The position numbers and the translations under genes are program-made. The notes under the pieces were generated by a model. It was given only the letters and a program-made list of their open reading frames with translations. It was not told where the DNA came from and ran no database searches. Positions 7,965 to 15,392 of a stretch of DNA of 34,438 nt are shown one piece after another; position 1 is the first letter of the stretch, and each line of letters opens with the position of its first letter. Where the stretch lies: positions 1-34,438 of the forward strand of contig REGJ01000011.1 of NCBI GenBank assembly GCA_003702525.1, read 5' to 3'. This DNA is from Candidatus Nitrosopumilus sp. Its GTDB lineage: Archaea; Thermoproteota; Nitrososphaeria; Nitrososphaerales; Nitrosopumilaceae.

Positions 7965-8723
7965 CTACTTTAGATTTGTTGCAGAAAAGATATTTGTTAC
8001 AATTTTTCCAGAATATCGTGTAATTCCAATATATGCTGACAATGTTAGTATGAGTAAGATAGCTGTACCTATGGGAAATTCTGGGACTGCTGCAAATTCT
8101 TCAGATTCTGCAATTAATGTATATTCATTAATTTCTTCAGTTTGAATTTTGTCTGGTACTGATAACAAAAAGAATGCACTGTCTTCAGCTCGTAAATAAT
8201 CTGGTTCTGGATTAACTTTTGAAACTGCTGCAACATTTCCTTGTTTATCATAAAGTGTGGCAATAACTGAGACCATATTTGCTGTAATTTCTCCATTATT
8301 TACTACCGTTCCTGTAATCATCAAATTATTGTGATTATCCCTTGTTAGTTCTGATTCTGTAATGTCTATGACTTGGCTTTTTGGAGGACTAGATTGAAAA
8401 CTTAATTCCATAGAATATGATTTTGCATTTTTTGCCTCACTATTTGTTAAAATGAGATCAAATGGACCTTTCATTCCAGGCATTATGGTGTTGACCAGTG
8501 AGTTTGTCTCTTTAGATTGAATTAACTGCTCATTTTCATCAAACAAATCAATTTTCACATGAATTTGATTCAGAGGTATGCCTAGATTATTCACAATTTC
8601 ACCTACAATGTGAACTGCTCCATCATCCCCAATGTATTGCTGATCATTTTGAATATACACATCTGCAAATGCAAATGGTGTCATACTAGCAAAAATTATT
8701 CCAATGATGAATATTTTATCCAC
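7965..8723 (-). CDS. Secreted protein with FxLYD-like repeats and PEF-type C-terminal anchor
   Basis: A 252-residue protein starting at ATG 8721-8723. Residues 1-20 are a signal peptide (IFIIGIIFASMTPFAFA). Two related beta-rich domains follow at about 21-115 and 120-205; each has the pattern of FxLYD-type domains (VHIVGEIVNNLG...VKIDLFDENEQLI and LMITGTVVNNGE...VIATLYDKQGNV). The C-terminus has VPEFPIG at about 214-220, a hydrophobic helix (TAILLILTLSAYIGI) and a basic end. A PEF motif before a terminal helix recalls archaeal PEF-CTERM sorting signals processed by archaeosortases, but the tail after the helix is longer than usual, so a simple membrane anchor is equally possible. Likely cell-surface protein of unknown role. 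Confidence 0.8.
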   Translation of the reverse strand: MDKIFIIGIIFASMTPFAFADVYIQNDQQYIGDDGAVHIVGEIVNNLGIPLNQIHVKIDLFDENEQLIQSKETNSLVNTIMPGMKGPFDLILTNSEAKNAKSYSMELSFQSSPPKSQVIDITESELTRDNHNNLMITGTVVNNGEITANMVSVIATLYDKQGNVAAVSKVNPEPDYLRAEDSAFFLLSVPDKIQTEEINEYTLIAESEEFAAVPEFPIGTAILLILTLSAYIGITRYSGKIVTNIFSATNLK

Positions 8724-8775
8724 GATTATTCTTTGTCTGGTTCTTTAAAGTATTTTTTGAGATTTTTACCATTTA

Positions 8776-9465
8776 TCATGGAAGATGGTCTATCTTCCAT
8801 TTTTTAGCCTCATTTATGCAGTTAAACCACTCGATTTCTATCTCATCAGAATCAAATTCTCCTGATTCATTTTTGAACTCTTCATCACATTTGATTGCCA
8901 TGTTTTCTGCAACTTGAATGACTTTTTGTGTTAATCCTGTTTGTGGAGCTTCAAACTTTGCATCTTCATCATAGTTTTTGATTCCTGTTTTTGCTGAATA
9001 AAATTCAACCAATCCTTGCAACTCATACTCTACTGATTCTTGAAATTGTGAGTCTGATCTTACTTTAGCTGATTCGTCTCCTGTTTCAATCCATTTGATA
9101 TATTCTGAATCACTTGATAACTGTGTCTCTGATGAAAGTTTCAACAATTCTACTGAACTCTCAAACAGTTCTGGGGAATTAAGGTCATCATATTTTGAAA
9201 TAATTTCATTGAATTCATTCAAATGTGTATCATAAAATTCAAACAACTCTTCTTTTGTAATGTCTCCTTCCTCCCACTTTGTTTTCTCTGAATAGAAATT
9301 ATTTTGCAAATCTTTTACCTCTAGTTGAATCTGTTCTAACTCTACACCAAATTGTAATCCTTTTTGTTTAGTTTGATCTACTGAATAATTGTATGCTACA
9401 ATTGTTCCAATAATGCTGATTGCGATTATTCCTATTGTGATATTTTGAATTTTTTTCTTCTTCAA
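8776..9465 (-). CDS. Membrane-anchored helical protein of unknown function
   Basis: A 229-residue protein with a Lys-rich start (KKKK), one hydrophobic helix at about 8-25 (ITIGIIAISIIGTIVAY) and a long helical, acidic outer domain. Three Cys-containing spots near the end (CDEEF and CINEA) could form a disulfide. No signal peptidase site is obvious, so the helix is probably an uncleaved anchor. The start is TTG 9463-9465, inside a four-base TTGA overlap with the stop of the 9462-9752 gene, which implies coupled translation. No family recognised; four-helix bundle sensor-like folds have this look, but no signalling domain is present. Confidence 0.72.
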   Translation of the reverse strand: MKKKKIQNITIGIIAISIIGTIVAYNYSVDQTKQKGLQFGVELEQIQLEVKDLQNNFYSEKTKWEEGDITKEELFEFYDTHLNEFNEIISKYDDLNSPELFESSVELLKLSSETQLSSDSEYIKWIETGDESAKVRSDSQFQESVEYELQGLVEFYSAKTGIKNYDEDAKFEAPQTGLTQKVIQVAENMAIKCDEEFKNESGEFDSDEIEIEWFNCINEAKKWKIDHLP

Positions 9466-9752
9466 AGATAATCTATGTAGTTCCCATTTTCGTCTAATTT
9501 TAATTCAATTGTAAATTCAGTACCGCTGATAAAAGAATCATTACGAGTTGATCTTACTCTGCCTATAACAAGCTCATAAGGCCAAATTTCTACTACAATT
9601 GCGCCTATTTTTGCAGTTGGAGTTTCAGTAATTTCCATATCTTCGCGCTTTACTCCGTGTCTTTCTAGCATGTGTATGGCGTGATCTAAAAGCGGTTCTG
9701 GATTATTGTAATTTAGTACCCATACTGGTGCCTCATAATCAATTTTTTGCAA
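9462..9752 (-). CDS. Conserved protein of unknown function
   Basis: A 96-residue soluble protein starting at TTG 9750-9752. It has no Cys and no membrane segment and shows an alternating strand/helix pattern (for example PEPLLDHAIHMLERHGV, then IGAIVVEIWPYELVIGRV, then FTIELKLDENGNY). It overlaps the following gene (8776-9465) by four bases and lies 33 bases downstream of the Lrp-like domain protein, in the same direction, so the three probably form an operon. I do not recognise the family. Confidence 0.7.
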   Translation of the reverse strand: MQKIDYEAPVWVLNYNNPEPLLDHAIHMLERHGVKREDMEITETPTAKIGAIVVEIWPYELVIGRVRSTRNDSFISGTEFTIELKLDENGNYIDYL

Positions 9753-9785
9753 TTTGATTCAATCCTAAATTTTCTCATATAACAA

Positions 9786-10019
9786 TTATTCGGGACGAAT
9801 AACGTTGAGTGTCATGGTGCTGACTACTCTAGATAATTTTCTAATTACGGCAATTGCTTTTTCAAATCCTTCTTGATCTTCTGTCTCTATTTCTGCTATG
9901 ACATCATATGCCCCAAAAGTCAGATACGCATTTTTTACATCTTGCATCTGGTTTAATTCATCTACAATGTATTCTTCAGCTCCAAGATCACAATTTAATA
10001 AAATGAACCCTTTGTGCAT
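9786..10019 (-). CDS. Stand-alone Lrp/AsnC-type ligand-binding domain (RAM domain)
   Basis: A 77-residue protein starting at ATG 10017-10019 that matches only the C-terminal effector domain of Lrp/AsnC regulators. The beta-alpha-beta-beta-alpha-beta order is visible: KGFILLNCD, helix EYIVDELNQM, strands VKNAYLTFGAYDVIAEIE, helix GFEKAIAVIRKL, strand VSTMTLNVI. The GAYD signature of the domain is at about 46-49. There is no helix-turn-helix, so it cannot bind DNA alone. Such stand-alone domains form decamers or bind amino acids and can modulate full-length Lrp proteins; the ligand here is unknown. It sits between the RNA helicase and two unknown genes. Confidence 0.85.
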   Translation of the reverse strand: MHKGFILLNCDLGAEEYIVDELNQMQDVKNAYLTFGAYDVIAEIETEDQEGFEKAIAVIRKLSRVVSTMTLNVIRPE

Positions 10020-10067
10020 TACTTTACCTTGAATTAATTATGTGGTTGGACTCTTTAAGTTTTACAG

Positions 10068-11390
10068 TTACCATCTACTGCGGCCGCCGTAACTATTTCT
10101 GTTACCGCCTCTGTCATTGTATTTTCTTCTGCCTCCTCTATCATCTCTAGAGTCGCGTCTTCCTCCGCCTCCTCTGCTATATCCTCCAGAGCGACCTCCT
10201 CTGGAATAATTTGATCTTGATTGACCGCCATATCTTCTTGATGGCATTTGTCTTTTTAGTGGATCTGGAATTGCAATTTCTATTCCCATCTCTTCATTCA
10301 AATCTTTGAGCGGAACTTTGATTTGACGTTTGATAAGATTCCAATCTCCTACTGATGAATATGAAACAAATGTCACTGCTTTACCTTTTGCTCCTGCTCT
10401 TGCAGTTCTTCCAATTCTGTGGAAGTATGCCATTTCTTGATTTGGAACATCATAATTAATTACCAATTCTACTCTTGGAACATCAATACCTCTTGATGCA
10501 ACATCTGTTGCTACAAGAATGTCTGCTTTACCACTACGGAATTTTCCCATTGATTGTTCTCTTCTATGCTGTGACATGTCTCCTTCAATTGCAACTGCAT
10601 CAAATTTTTCTTGATGTAGGAATTTTGCGACATCTCTAGTTCTATATTTTGTAGAACAAAATACAATGGATTGACCTTTTACTGGTTTGATGAAATCAAT
10701 TAGATACTTGAATTTGTCTCGGTCTTTAATGACTAGGTATGATTGATCAATTCCTTCCCCACTAAGATCATCTGCATCTAGCAAGAATTGTTTTGGATTT
10801 TTCAAATATTCTTCAGACAATCTGAGAATCTCAGTTGGCATTGTTGCTGAAAACAATGACATGACTCTCTCTTCAGGTGCAAGATCTAAAATAAATGAAA
10901 TATCATCAACAAATCCCATATCAAGCATTGTATCTGCCTCATCCAAAACAATGTGTGATACATCTCTGAGCTCTATTGAACCTCGTTTGAGATGATCAAT
11001 TAATCTGCCTGGTGTTGCTACAACAATCTCTACTCCTCTCTCAAGAGCATCTAACTGGAGTCCCATTCCTTGTCCTCCATAAACTGTTGCTACTCTAATC
11101 CCTGTATACTTTCCAAATTTTTTAATCTCATCTGTAATCTGCATTGCAAGTTCTCTTGTAGGTGCCATGATCAAACCTTGAATACCGTTTTTTGGTTGAA
11201 TCTCTTGCAACATTGATAATGAAAATGCTGCAGTCTTACCTGAACCTGTGTGTGCTTGCCCTACAACATCTCTTCCTGTAAGTAATACTGGAATAACTGC
11301 CTCTTGGATTGGAAATGCTTCTTCAAATCCAAGATCTTTGATTCCTTTTAGTATATCTTCTTTTAATCCTAATTCTTGAAATTTTGTCAT
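10068..11390 (-). CDS. DEAD-box ATP-dependent RNA helicase with Arg/Gly-rich tail
   Basis: A 440-residue DEAD-box helicase. All core motifs are present in order: Q motif around FPIQ (26-29), motif I AHTGSGKT (46-53), Ia PTREL (77-81), TPGR (126-129), II DEAD (150-153), III SAT (181-183), IV IVFCSTK (242-248), V VATDVASRGIDVP (293-305) and VI HRIGRTARAG (324-333). Residues about 384-440 are a disordered tail of RGG, GGYSRGGGG and Tyr/Asp repeats, typical of RNA-binding extensions in cold-shock or ribosome-biogenesis helicases. It unwinds RNA using ATP in the cytoplasm. The start is ATG 11388-11390. A 7-bp hairpin lies in the likely leader just upstream. Confidence 0.96.
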   Translation of the reverse strand: MTKFQELGLKEDILKGIKDLGFEEAFPIQEAVIPVLLTGRDVVGQAHTGSGKTAAFSLSMLQEIQPKNGIQGLIMAPTRELAMQITDEIKKFGKYTGIRVATVYGGQGMGLQLDALERGVEIVVATPGRLIDHLKRGSIELRDVSHIVLDEADTMLDMGFVDDISFILDLAPEERVMSLFSATMPTEILRLSEEYLKNPKQFLLDADDLSGEGIDQSYLVIKDRDKFKYLIDFIKPVKGQSIVFCSTKYRTRDVAKFLHQEKFDAVAIEGDMSQHRREQSMGKFRSGKADILVATDVASRGIDVPRVELVINYDVPNQEMAYFHRIGRTARAGAKGKAVTFVSYSSVGDWNLIKRQIKVPLKDLNEEMGIEIAIPDPLKRQMPSRRYGGQSRSNYSRGGRSGGYSRGGGGRRDSRDDRGGRRKYNDRGGNRNSYGGRSRW

Positions 11391-11408
11391 TTTATTTTCT
11401 TCTCTTTA

Positions 11409-11430
11409 GCAATGACGAAAAGCTCATTGC
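11409..11430 (-). promoter_or_regulatory. Hairpin in the likely 5' leader of the RNA helicase gene
   Basis: A perfect 7-bp inverted repeat (GCAATGA, 8-base loop, TCATTGC) lies 19 bases upstream of the helicase start. An A/T-rich stretch near 11476-11483 on the minus strand could be the TATA box, giving a leader of roughly 60-70 bases that includes the hairpin. A structured leader fits a temperature-controlled helicase but is inference. Confidence 0.35.
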
Positions 11431-11491
11431 CAGACGTCATTATTCCGATGCGTAAAGTCGCAGTTTAGGTCTAATAAACGCTTGTTATTTT

Positions 11492-12304
11492 TTATGCCTC
11501 TAACTGTGCATCAATAATTTTTTTGAAGCTTTCAAAGGGCTGTGCACCTTTTAATTCCACATAACCTATCTCATCATTCCCTACAAAAAATCCTGGAGTT
11601 CCTGTAACATCATAACTTCTACCATCATCAAGATCATTTCGTATCTCTTCAATGTATTTTCCACTAGTAAGACATGAATCAAACGTTTCTTGCTCCAGTC
11701 CTATTTGAGTTGCATATTGACTAAACATGGATAATGCATCTACTGTTTCTTGATTACTCCATTGTTTTTGATTATCAAATAGTATATCGTGCATTGCTTT
11801 GAATTGACCTTGTTCATTTGCACATTCTGCAGCTACTGATGCAGGAAGTGCATTTGGATGTATACTTTGTATTGGAAAGTCTCTAAAAACCAACTTTACT
11901 TTTCCTTGTTCTATGTATTGTTCAAGAAGTAATGGAAGTGTTTGAACATGGAATCGTGCACAAAATGGACATTGAAAATCAGAAAACTCGATTATTGTAA
12001 TTGGGGCGTCTGGATCTCCGATTACTGGGTCATCATCGGCTGAAATTTTTACAGGCTCTGATGGTTGATTTGTAGGTAATCTGTTTTGCAACATTTTGAG
12101 TTCTAGCTTGGCAATTGCATCATCTAGGTCTTCTTGTGAAATTTGATTTGAACTCATATTTGAGAAGTACATTCCTGCAAAAAAGGCTGCAACTCCTACT
12201 GCAACAATTAATCCTATTATCAGTCTATTTGATTTTGATTTATTATGAGAAATCCCGTTTTGTTTAATCCCCTCACCTTCAAAACTCATGTAAGATTGTT
12301 CCAA
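11492..12304 (-). CDS. Membrane-anchored DsbA-like thioredoxin-fold oxidoreductase
   Basis: A 270-residue protein with a cytoplasmic N-terminus of about 27 residues, a membrane helix at about 28-47 (LIIGLIVAVGVAAFFAGMYF), a short helical linker and a DsbA-type thioredoxin domain at about 88-268. The active site is C112-P-F-C115 (FSDFQCPFCARF), and GTPGFFVG near 233-240 carries the cis-proline. A second Cys pair (about 160 and 209) lies in the helical insertion. It probably makes or reshuffles disulfides outside the membrane. The listed start is TTG 12302-12304; ATG at 12287-12289, five codons later, is an alternative that changes nothing in the domains. Marine thaumarchaea carry several such proteins, which is general knowledge. 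Confidence 0.92.
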   Translation of the reverse strand: MEQSYMSFEGEGIKQNGISHNKSKSNRLIIGLIVAVGVAAFFAGMYFSNMSSNQISQEDLDDAIAKLELKMLQNRLPTNQPSEPVKISADDDPVIGDPDAPITIIEFSDFQCPFCARFHVQTLPLLLEQYIEQGKVKLVFRDFPIQSIHPNALPASVAAECANEQGQFKAMHDILFDNQKQWSNQETVDALSMFSQYATQIGLEQETFDSCLTSGKYIEEIRNDLDDGRSYDVTGTPGFFVGNDEIGYVELKGAQPFESFKKIIDAQLEA

Positions 12305-12351
12305 AATGCAGTATACTTAATCGTATTGCCAAATATTTTGTAGAATTTTAA

Positions 12352-12426
12352 AGCCAATGATGGGATCTGAACCCATGACCTTTCGCTTACAAGGCGAATG
12401 CTCTAGCCAGGCTGAGCTACATTGGC
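12352..12426 (-). tRNA. tRNA-Thr (anticodon UGU)
   Basis: Read on the minus strand, the acceptor arms GCCAATG (12420-12426) and CATTGGC (12353-12359) pair over seven bases. The D arm, an anticodon stem TTCGC/GCGAA around loop CTTGTAA (anticodon TGT), variable loop AGGTC and T arm ATGGG-TTCAGAT-CCCAT are all intact. The discriminator is U (12352). There is no intron and no encoded CCA. The gene lies between the DsbA-like gene and a small membrane protein gene and has its own box A upstream. Confidence 0.96.
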
Positions 12427-12452
12427 ACGAAGTAAAATGAAATTTTTGAAGG

Positions 12453-12458
12453 TTTAAA
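12453..12458 (-). promoter_or_regulatory. Box A (TATA-like) of tRNA-Thr
   Basis: TTTAAA on the minus strand is centred about 29 bases upstream of the first base of mature tRNA-Thr, the usual spacing for an archaeal tRNA promoter with a short 5' leader. Confidence 0.5.
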
Positions 12459-12513
12459 GTGTTACCTGAGTTCATTTTGAAAGGATTTTTCTGGAGATTT
12501 TCCTAACCGTCAG

Positions 12514-12520
12514 TTTATAA
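12514..12520 (+). promoter_or_regulatory. TATA box of the small membrane protein gene at 12545
   Basis: TTTATAA is centred about 27 bases before ATG 12545, which supports that ATG, not the in-frame TTG at 12533, as the start of a leaderless message. Confidence 0.55.
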
Positions 12521-12544
12521 TAATGCGATTTTTTGATACCCTTT

Positions 12545-12775
12545 ATGAGATACATTGAACCAACTCGAATCAAAGTTTTGATGATGATGTTCTTTGGAAC
12601 TGGCATTTTGGGCATCATAATTGGTTTGTCTCCTATTGCTGGAAAAGAACAAACAATGTTCATCACATTCATGGGTGTAGTCAATGTTGGATTGGGAGCA
12701 TTCTTCACATTCCTCTTTCTAACTCAAGAAGCAAAGGCTCCTGATAAAAGAAAAAAGAAAAAGAAACGAGATTGA
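12545..12775 (+). CDS. Small two-helix membrane protein with Lys-rich tail
   Basis: From ATG 12545 the protein has 76 residues; an in-frame TTG at 12533 would add four (MIPF). The ATG is preferred because the TATA box at 12514-12520 puts transcription start right at it. Two hydrophobic helices are predicted at about 11-30 (VLMMMFFGTGILGIIIGL) and 38-60 (TMFITFMGVVNVGLGAFFTFLFL), followed by a very basic cytoplasmic tail (DKRKKKKKRD). No family is recognised. The basic tail might contact nucleic acid or lipid head groups. It is followed by the arginine decarboxylase gene on the same strand. Confidence 0.75.
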   Translation: MRYIEPTRIKVLMMMFFGTGILGIIIGLSPIAGKEQTMFITFMGVVNVGLGAFFTFLFLTQEAKAPDKRKKKKKRD

Positions 12776-12861
12776 TTTCAAAGAATCTTGAAAATCTTTT
12801 TGAACGAATTTAGTCTTTGATTAAAAAGTTAAATATCAACTTATTTTCTAAAATTTTGAAA

Positions 12862-13413
12862 ATGTTAGATTTAGTTGCCAAGAAATTATTTCTTACAAGA
12901 GGAAAAGGAGTTCATGAAGATAGGTTAACTAGTTTTGAATATGCTTTGAGAGATGCTGGTATTGCTGGAACAAATCTTGTTTTGATTTCTAGTATATTTC
13001 CACCAAAAGCAAAATTGATTTCTAGAAAAGAGGGACTAAAACAAATCAAACCTGGGCAGATTCTATTTACAATTTATTCCAAGAATCAAACAAATGAACC
13101 TCACAGAATGTGTTCTGCATCTGTGGGAATAGCTCAACCAAAGGACAAAGAGCGATATGGCTACCTTTCTGAATACGAAGCTTTTGGACAAACCGAGACT
13201 AATGCAGGTGATTATGCTGAAGATATAGCTGCACAAATGCTTGCGTCGTCACTAGGAATTCCATTTGATGTTGATAAAAACTGGGATGAAAAAAGACAAC
13301 AATGGAAAATTTCTGGAGAGATTTACAAAACTCATAACATTACTTCACAAACACGTGGTGACAAAGATGGTAAATGGACTACTGTCTTTGCAGCAGCAGT
13401 ACTTTTAATTTAA
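12862..13413 (+). CDS. pdaD: Pyruvoyl-dependent arginine decarboxylase
   Basis: A 183-residue protein that converts arginine to agmatine, using a pyruvoyl group made by self-cleavage. The cleavage site is the Ser-Ser pair at residues 43-44 in NLVLISSIFPP, where the second Ser becomes the pyruvoyl. Other family segments are seen: YALRDAGIAGTN before the site, and EYEAFGQTETNAGDYAEDIA later. Agmatine feeds polyamine synthesis and TiaS-made agmatidine in tRNA-Ile(CAU), essential in archaea. An in-frame TTG at 12817 would add 15 residues, but ATG 12862 fits the family N-terminus and a TATA-like TTAAATAT at 12829-12836. Its stop codon directly abuts the convergent gene at 13414. Confidence 0.93.
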   Translation: MLDLVAKKLFLTRGKGVHEDRLTSFEYALRDAGIAGTNLVLISSIFPPKAKLISRKEGLKQIKPGQILFTIYSKNQTNEPHRMCSASVGIAQPKDKERYGYLSEYEAFGQTETNAGDYAEDIAAQMLASSLGIPFDVDKNWDEKRQQWKISGEIYKTHNITSQTRGDKDGKWTTVFAAAVLLI

Positions 13414-14559
13414 TTATTTTCTATATCCTTTAAGATAAAACAAAGCAGCTGCGATTGCAACTATTGCAATTATTGCTACAACAATAAATGACTCTTCTGA
13501 TGATTCTGGTTGCATAGGTTTTGCATCGCCTATTGAAAATTTCAATTTGTCTTTGTTAACTGAGGTTTCTTCTCCGAAAATGTATTTTCCTTGAATCCTT
13601 TGTCCTTCTTCAGGGTCAAAAATCCATCCTTCTTTTGAAATGTCTGTTGGAATTTTCTCATTGTCAATTATTTGCGTTGGAATAATATTTCCTCTAATAT
13701 TTGAAATGATTTCATCCTCTGGTGATAATATTACTACTTGAATGATTGAATTAAGTGGATAAAATCCTGATGAAAAATAATCTGATCTGCTAATTTTGTC
13801 TGTTTTTAGTAAATCTAATGGGCTAACTTCAGAAATTGTAGGTGCTTTGTTAGGGTAATCAACTGATAATTTTAACTGTAAAAGCGATTTTGAATCTAAA
13901 GGTATTATTGAAAATGTCATTTTTGCATTTTCTTCAAATGAAAGATTTTTTGCAATTTCATAAAATCCTCCACCATCTCTGATTATTTTTGGAATTAGAA
14001 TTGCTGATATTTTTTCATACATTGCATTGGTGTCTTCAGGTGACATTGTATACACGACTGAAATCATTCCTTTTCCTGAAATGATTCCTGATGTCTCAAA
14101 TGCTTCATTTGATGCATCATCACTGTGCACAAAAACTGAATGAAGTTCTGCCTTGGTATCAAAAACTTGGTTTATTTCATCAATGTATGGCATTGCAACT
14201 TCTTTGGCTGCATCTTGAATCTCAATGATTCCTTTTGCATCTGGGTCTCTAACTACATTAATCATTATGCATGATTCATCAAATACTCCCAAAACACATT
14301 GTTCTTGATTTGTAACAACTACTGCTTTGATCATTTCATCTTCACGTAATTTTTGTTCTAATTCTGCTGGGATTCTGATTTCTTGTATGCTGGTACTTTG
14401 TAAGGTGATTGATGCTGTAACATTTTGAGATATGCTTCTATCTACTATTACTTGTGCAGTTTCCTGAAAAGTGGCTAATCCCATTTCTTGCGAATATGCA
14501 AAATTTGTAGAGATCCCAATAACTGCCATTGCTAACAAAATTCCAAGTATTTTCTGCAT
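13414..14559 (-). CDS. Secreted protein anchored by a C-terminal helix, unknown function
   Basis: A 381-residue protein starting at ATG 14557-14559, with a Shine-Dalgarno-like GAGGG seven bases upstream. Residues 1-22 are a signal peptide (ILGILLAMAVIGISTNFAYS). The large outer region is mixed alpha/beta with two Cys at about 87 and 96 (EQCVLGVFDESC) that could form a disulfide. A linker with Pro, Glu and Ser (about 345-355) leads to a terminal membrane helix (FIVVAIIAIVAIAAALFYL) and a basic end (KGYRK). This is a type I surface protein layout. No enzyme motif is recognised. Similar secreted proteins of this length occur in marine thaumarchaea, which I infer from style only. Confidence 0.82.
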   Translation of the reverse strand: MQKILGILLAMAVIGISTNFAYSQEMGLATFQETAQVIVDRSISQNVTASITLQSTSIQEIRIPAELEQKLREDEMIKAVVVTNQEQCVLGVFDESCIMINVVRDPDAKGIIEIQDAAKEVAMPYIDEINQVFDTKAELHSVFVHSDDASNEAFETSGIISGKGMISVVYTMSPEDTNAMYEKISAILIPKIIRDGGGFYEIAKNLSFEENAKMTFSIIPLDSKSLLQLKLSVDYPNKAPTISEVSPLDLLKTDKISRSDYFSSGFYPLNSIIQVVILSPEDEIISNIRGNIIPTQIIDNEKIPTDISKEGWIFDPEEGQRIQGKYIFGEETSVNKDKLKFSIGDAKPMQPESSEESFIVVAIIAIVAIAAALFYLKGYRK

Positions 14560-14705
14560 TGGTTGTCCCTCTAGTCATGAAATTATTAACTTTACTCTAT
14601 TTTGTTTATTTTCCAAAGAATATTTTGATGAATTTTTTTTATTTTCTTTACGAAAAATAGTCATCACCTAACTAATATCCTGTTTTTATGAAATTATGAC
14701 TAGTA

Positions 14706-15278
14706 TTGGCACTAATTCCATTTCTTGTTGATGTATTTCAAGATCCAATTTTCTCTGTTCTTGCAGTAATAGGTGCATTTGGGGTTGGATTATTTCAAGG
14801 AATAATTTTGGGACGTGCAATTCTCGTCAGATTTCCTCGACTGCAAAATCATCTAAAAACCGTATCAATTACTTTGTTTGTTTTGTTTTTGGCAAATGCA
14901 ATCCTTAGTGTACCTAGATTTGCATCTCCTGAAAAAATTCAACTTTCTAATCTATCTGCTGGCAGTCCTGCAGAGCTTGCATCTGTATTGTTTCTTATTT
15001 TTGGAATGAACACTGGATTTCTTACAGTATTGGCAATTTCTGTAACTGTTATGACTTTTGTAATTTTGAAATTTACAAATCTTAATGGGGTTGTAAAATT
15101 ATTTGTCTTCTTCTTTAGCTCTTTATTGTTAATTTTAACTGGAATTAGTCGATTCACAGATCTTACTCCTAGTACATTTGAGGTTTTATTGTATTTCTTG
15201 TATCAATTGGGAATCACAATTGGAATATTGGGTGGTACTATACGTAAAATCAAACCTAAAAAATTAGACTTAGAATAA
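14706..15278 (+). CDS. Multi-helix membrane protein of unknown function
   Basis: A 190-residue protein starting at TTG 14706; upstream ATGs at 14688 and 14696 are out of frame or stop at once. Hydrophobic segments at about 15-37, 51-67, 88-118 (probably two helices), 127-145 and 157-178 predict five or six membrane helices. The end carries VLLYFLYQLGITIGILGG followed by a basic tail, which resembles the end of the protein at 278-964. No transport or enzyme motif is visible. It diverges from the secreted protein gene at 13414-14559 over a 146-base promoter region and ends 27 bases before the structured intergenic element. Confidence 0.75.
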   Translation: MALIPFLVDVFQDPIFSVLAVIGAFGVGLFQGIILGRAILVRFPRLQNHLKTVSITLFVLFLANAILSVPRFASPEKIQLSNLSAGSPAELASVLFLIFGMNTGFLTVLAISVTVMTFVILKFTNLNGVVKLFVFFFSSLLLILTGISRFTDLTPSTFEVLLYFLYQLGITIGILGGTIRKIKPKKLDLE

Positions 15279-15305
15279 TTTCAAACGTTTAAATCAGATA
15301 ATCTG

Positions 15306-15379
15306 CGATGTGGTTTTGACATCGAATTCAAACCGTTCGGGGAACAAGCTGGCAGTCCTTGCGTTGGACTGTCAGCCCC
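15306..15379 (+). ncRNA. Candidate structured RNA with hairpins and possible pseudoknot
   Basis: The 114 bases between two convergent genes hold a GC-rich block (41 of 76 bases from 15305 to 15380 are G or C) in a strongly AT-rich genome. Hairpin 1 is CGATGT/ACATCG (15306-15311 with 15319-15324). Its loop GGTTTTG can pair with CAAACC at 15329-15334, as in an H-type pseudoknot. A short GTTC/GAAC hairpin follows at 15335-15345. Hairpin 2 is a 10-bp stem (15349-15358 with 15366-15375, one GU), extended by GGGG/CCCC (15339-15342 with 15376-15379), which competes with the short hairpin. A TATA-like TTTAAAT lies at 15288-15294. It is not a tRNA. It could instead be a 3'-UTR or terminator element of either gene. 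Confidence 0.45.
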
Positions 15380-15392
15380 ATTTATTAAAAAT

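Noticed and set aside
12817-13413. Longer arginine decarboxylase start at TTG 12817
   Set aside because: The 15 extra residues are not part of the family N-terminus and the TATA-like box at 12829-12836 lies inside them.
15306-15379. tRNA or H/ACA RNA at the structured intergenic element
   Set aside because: No cloverleaf, no T-arm consensus, no pseudouridylation pocket and no ACA at the expected place.
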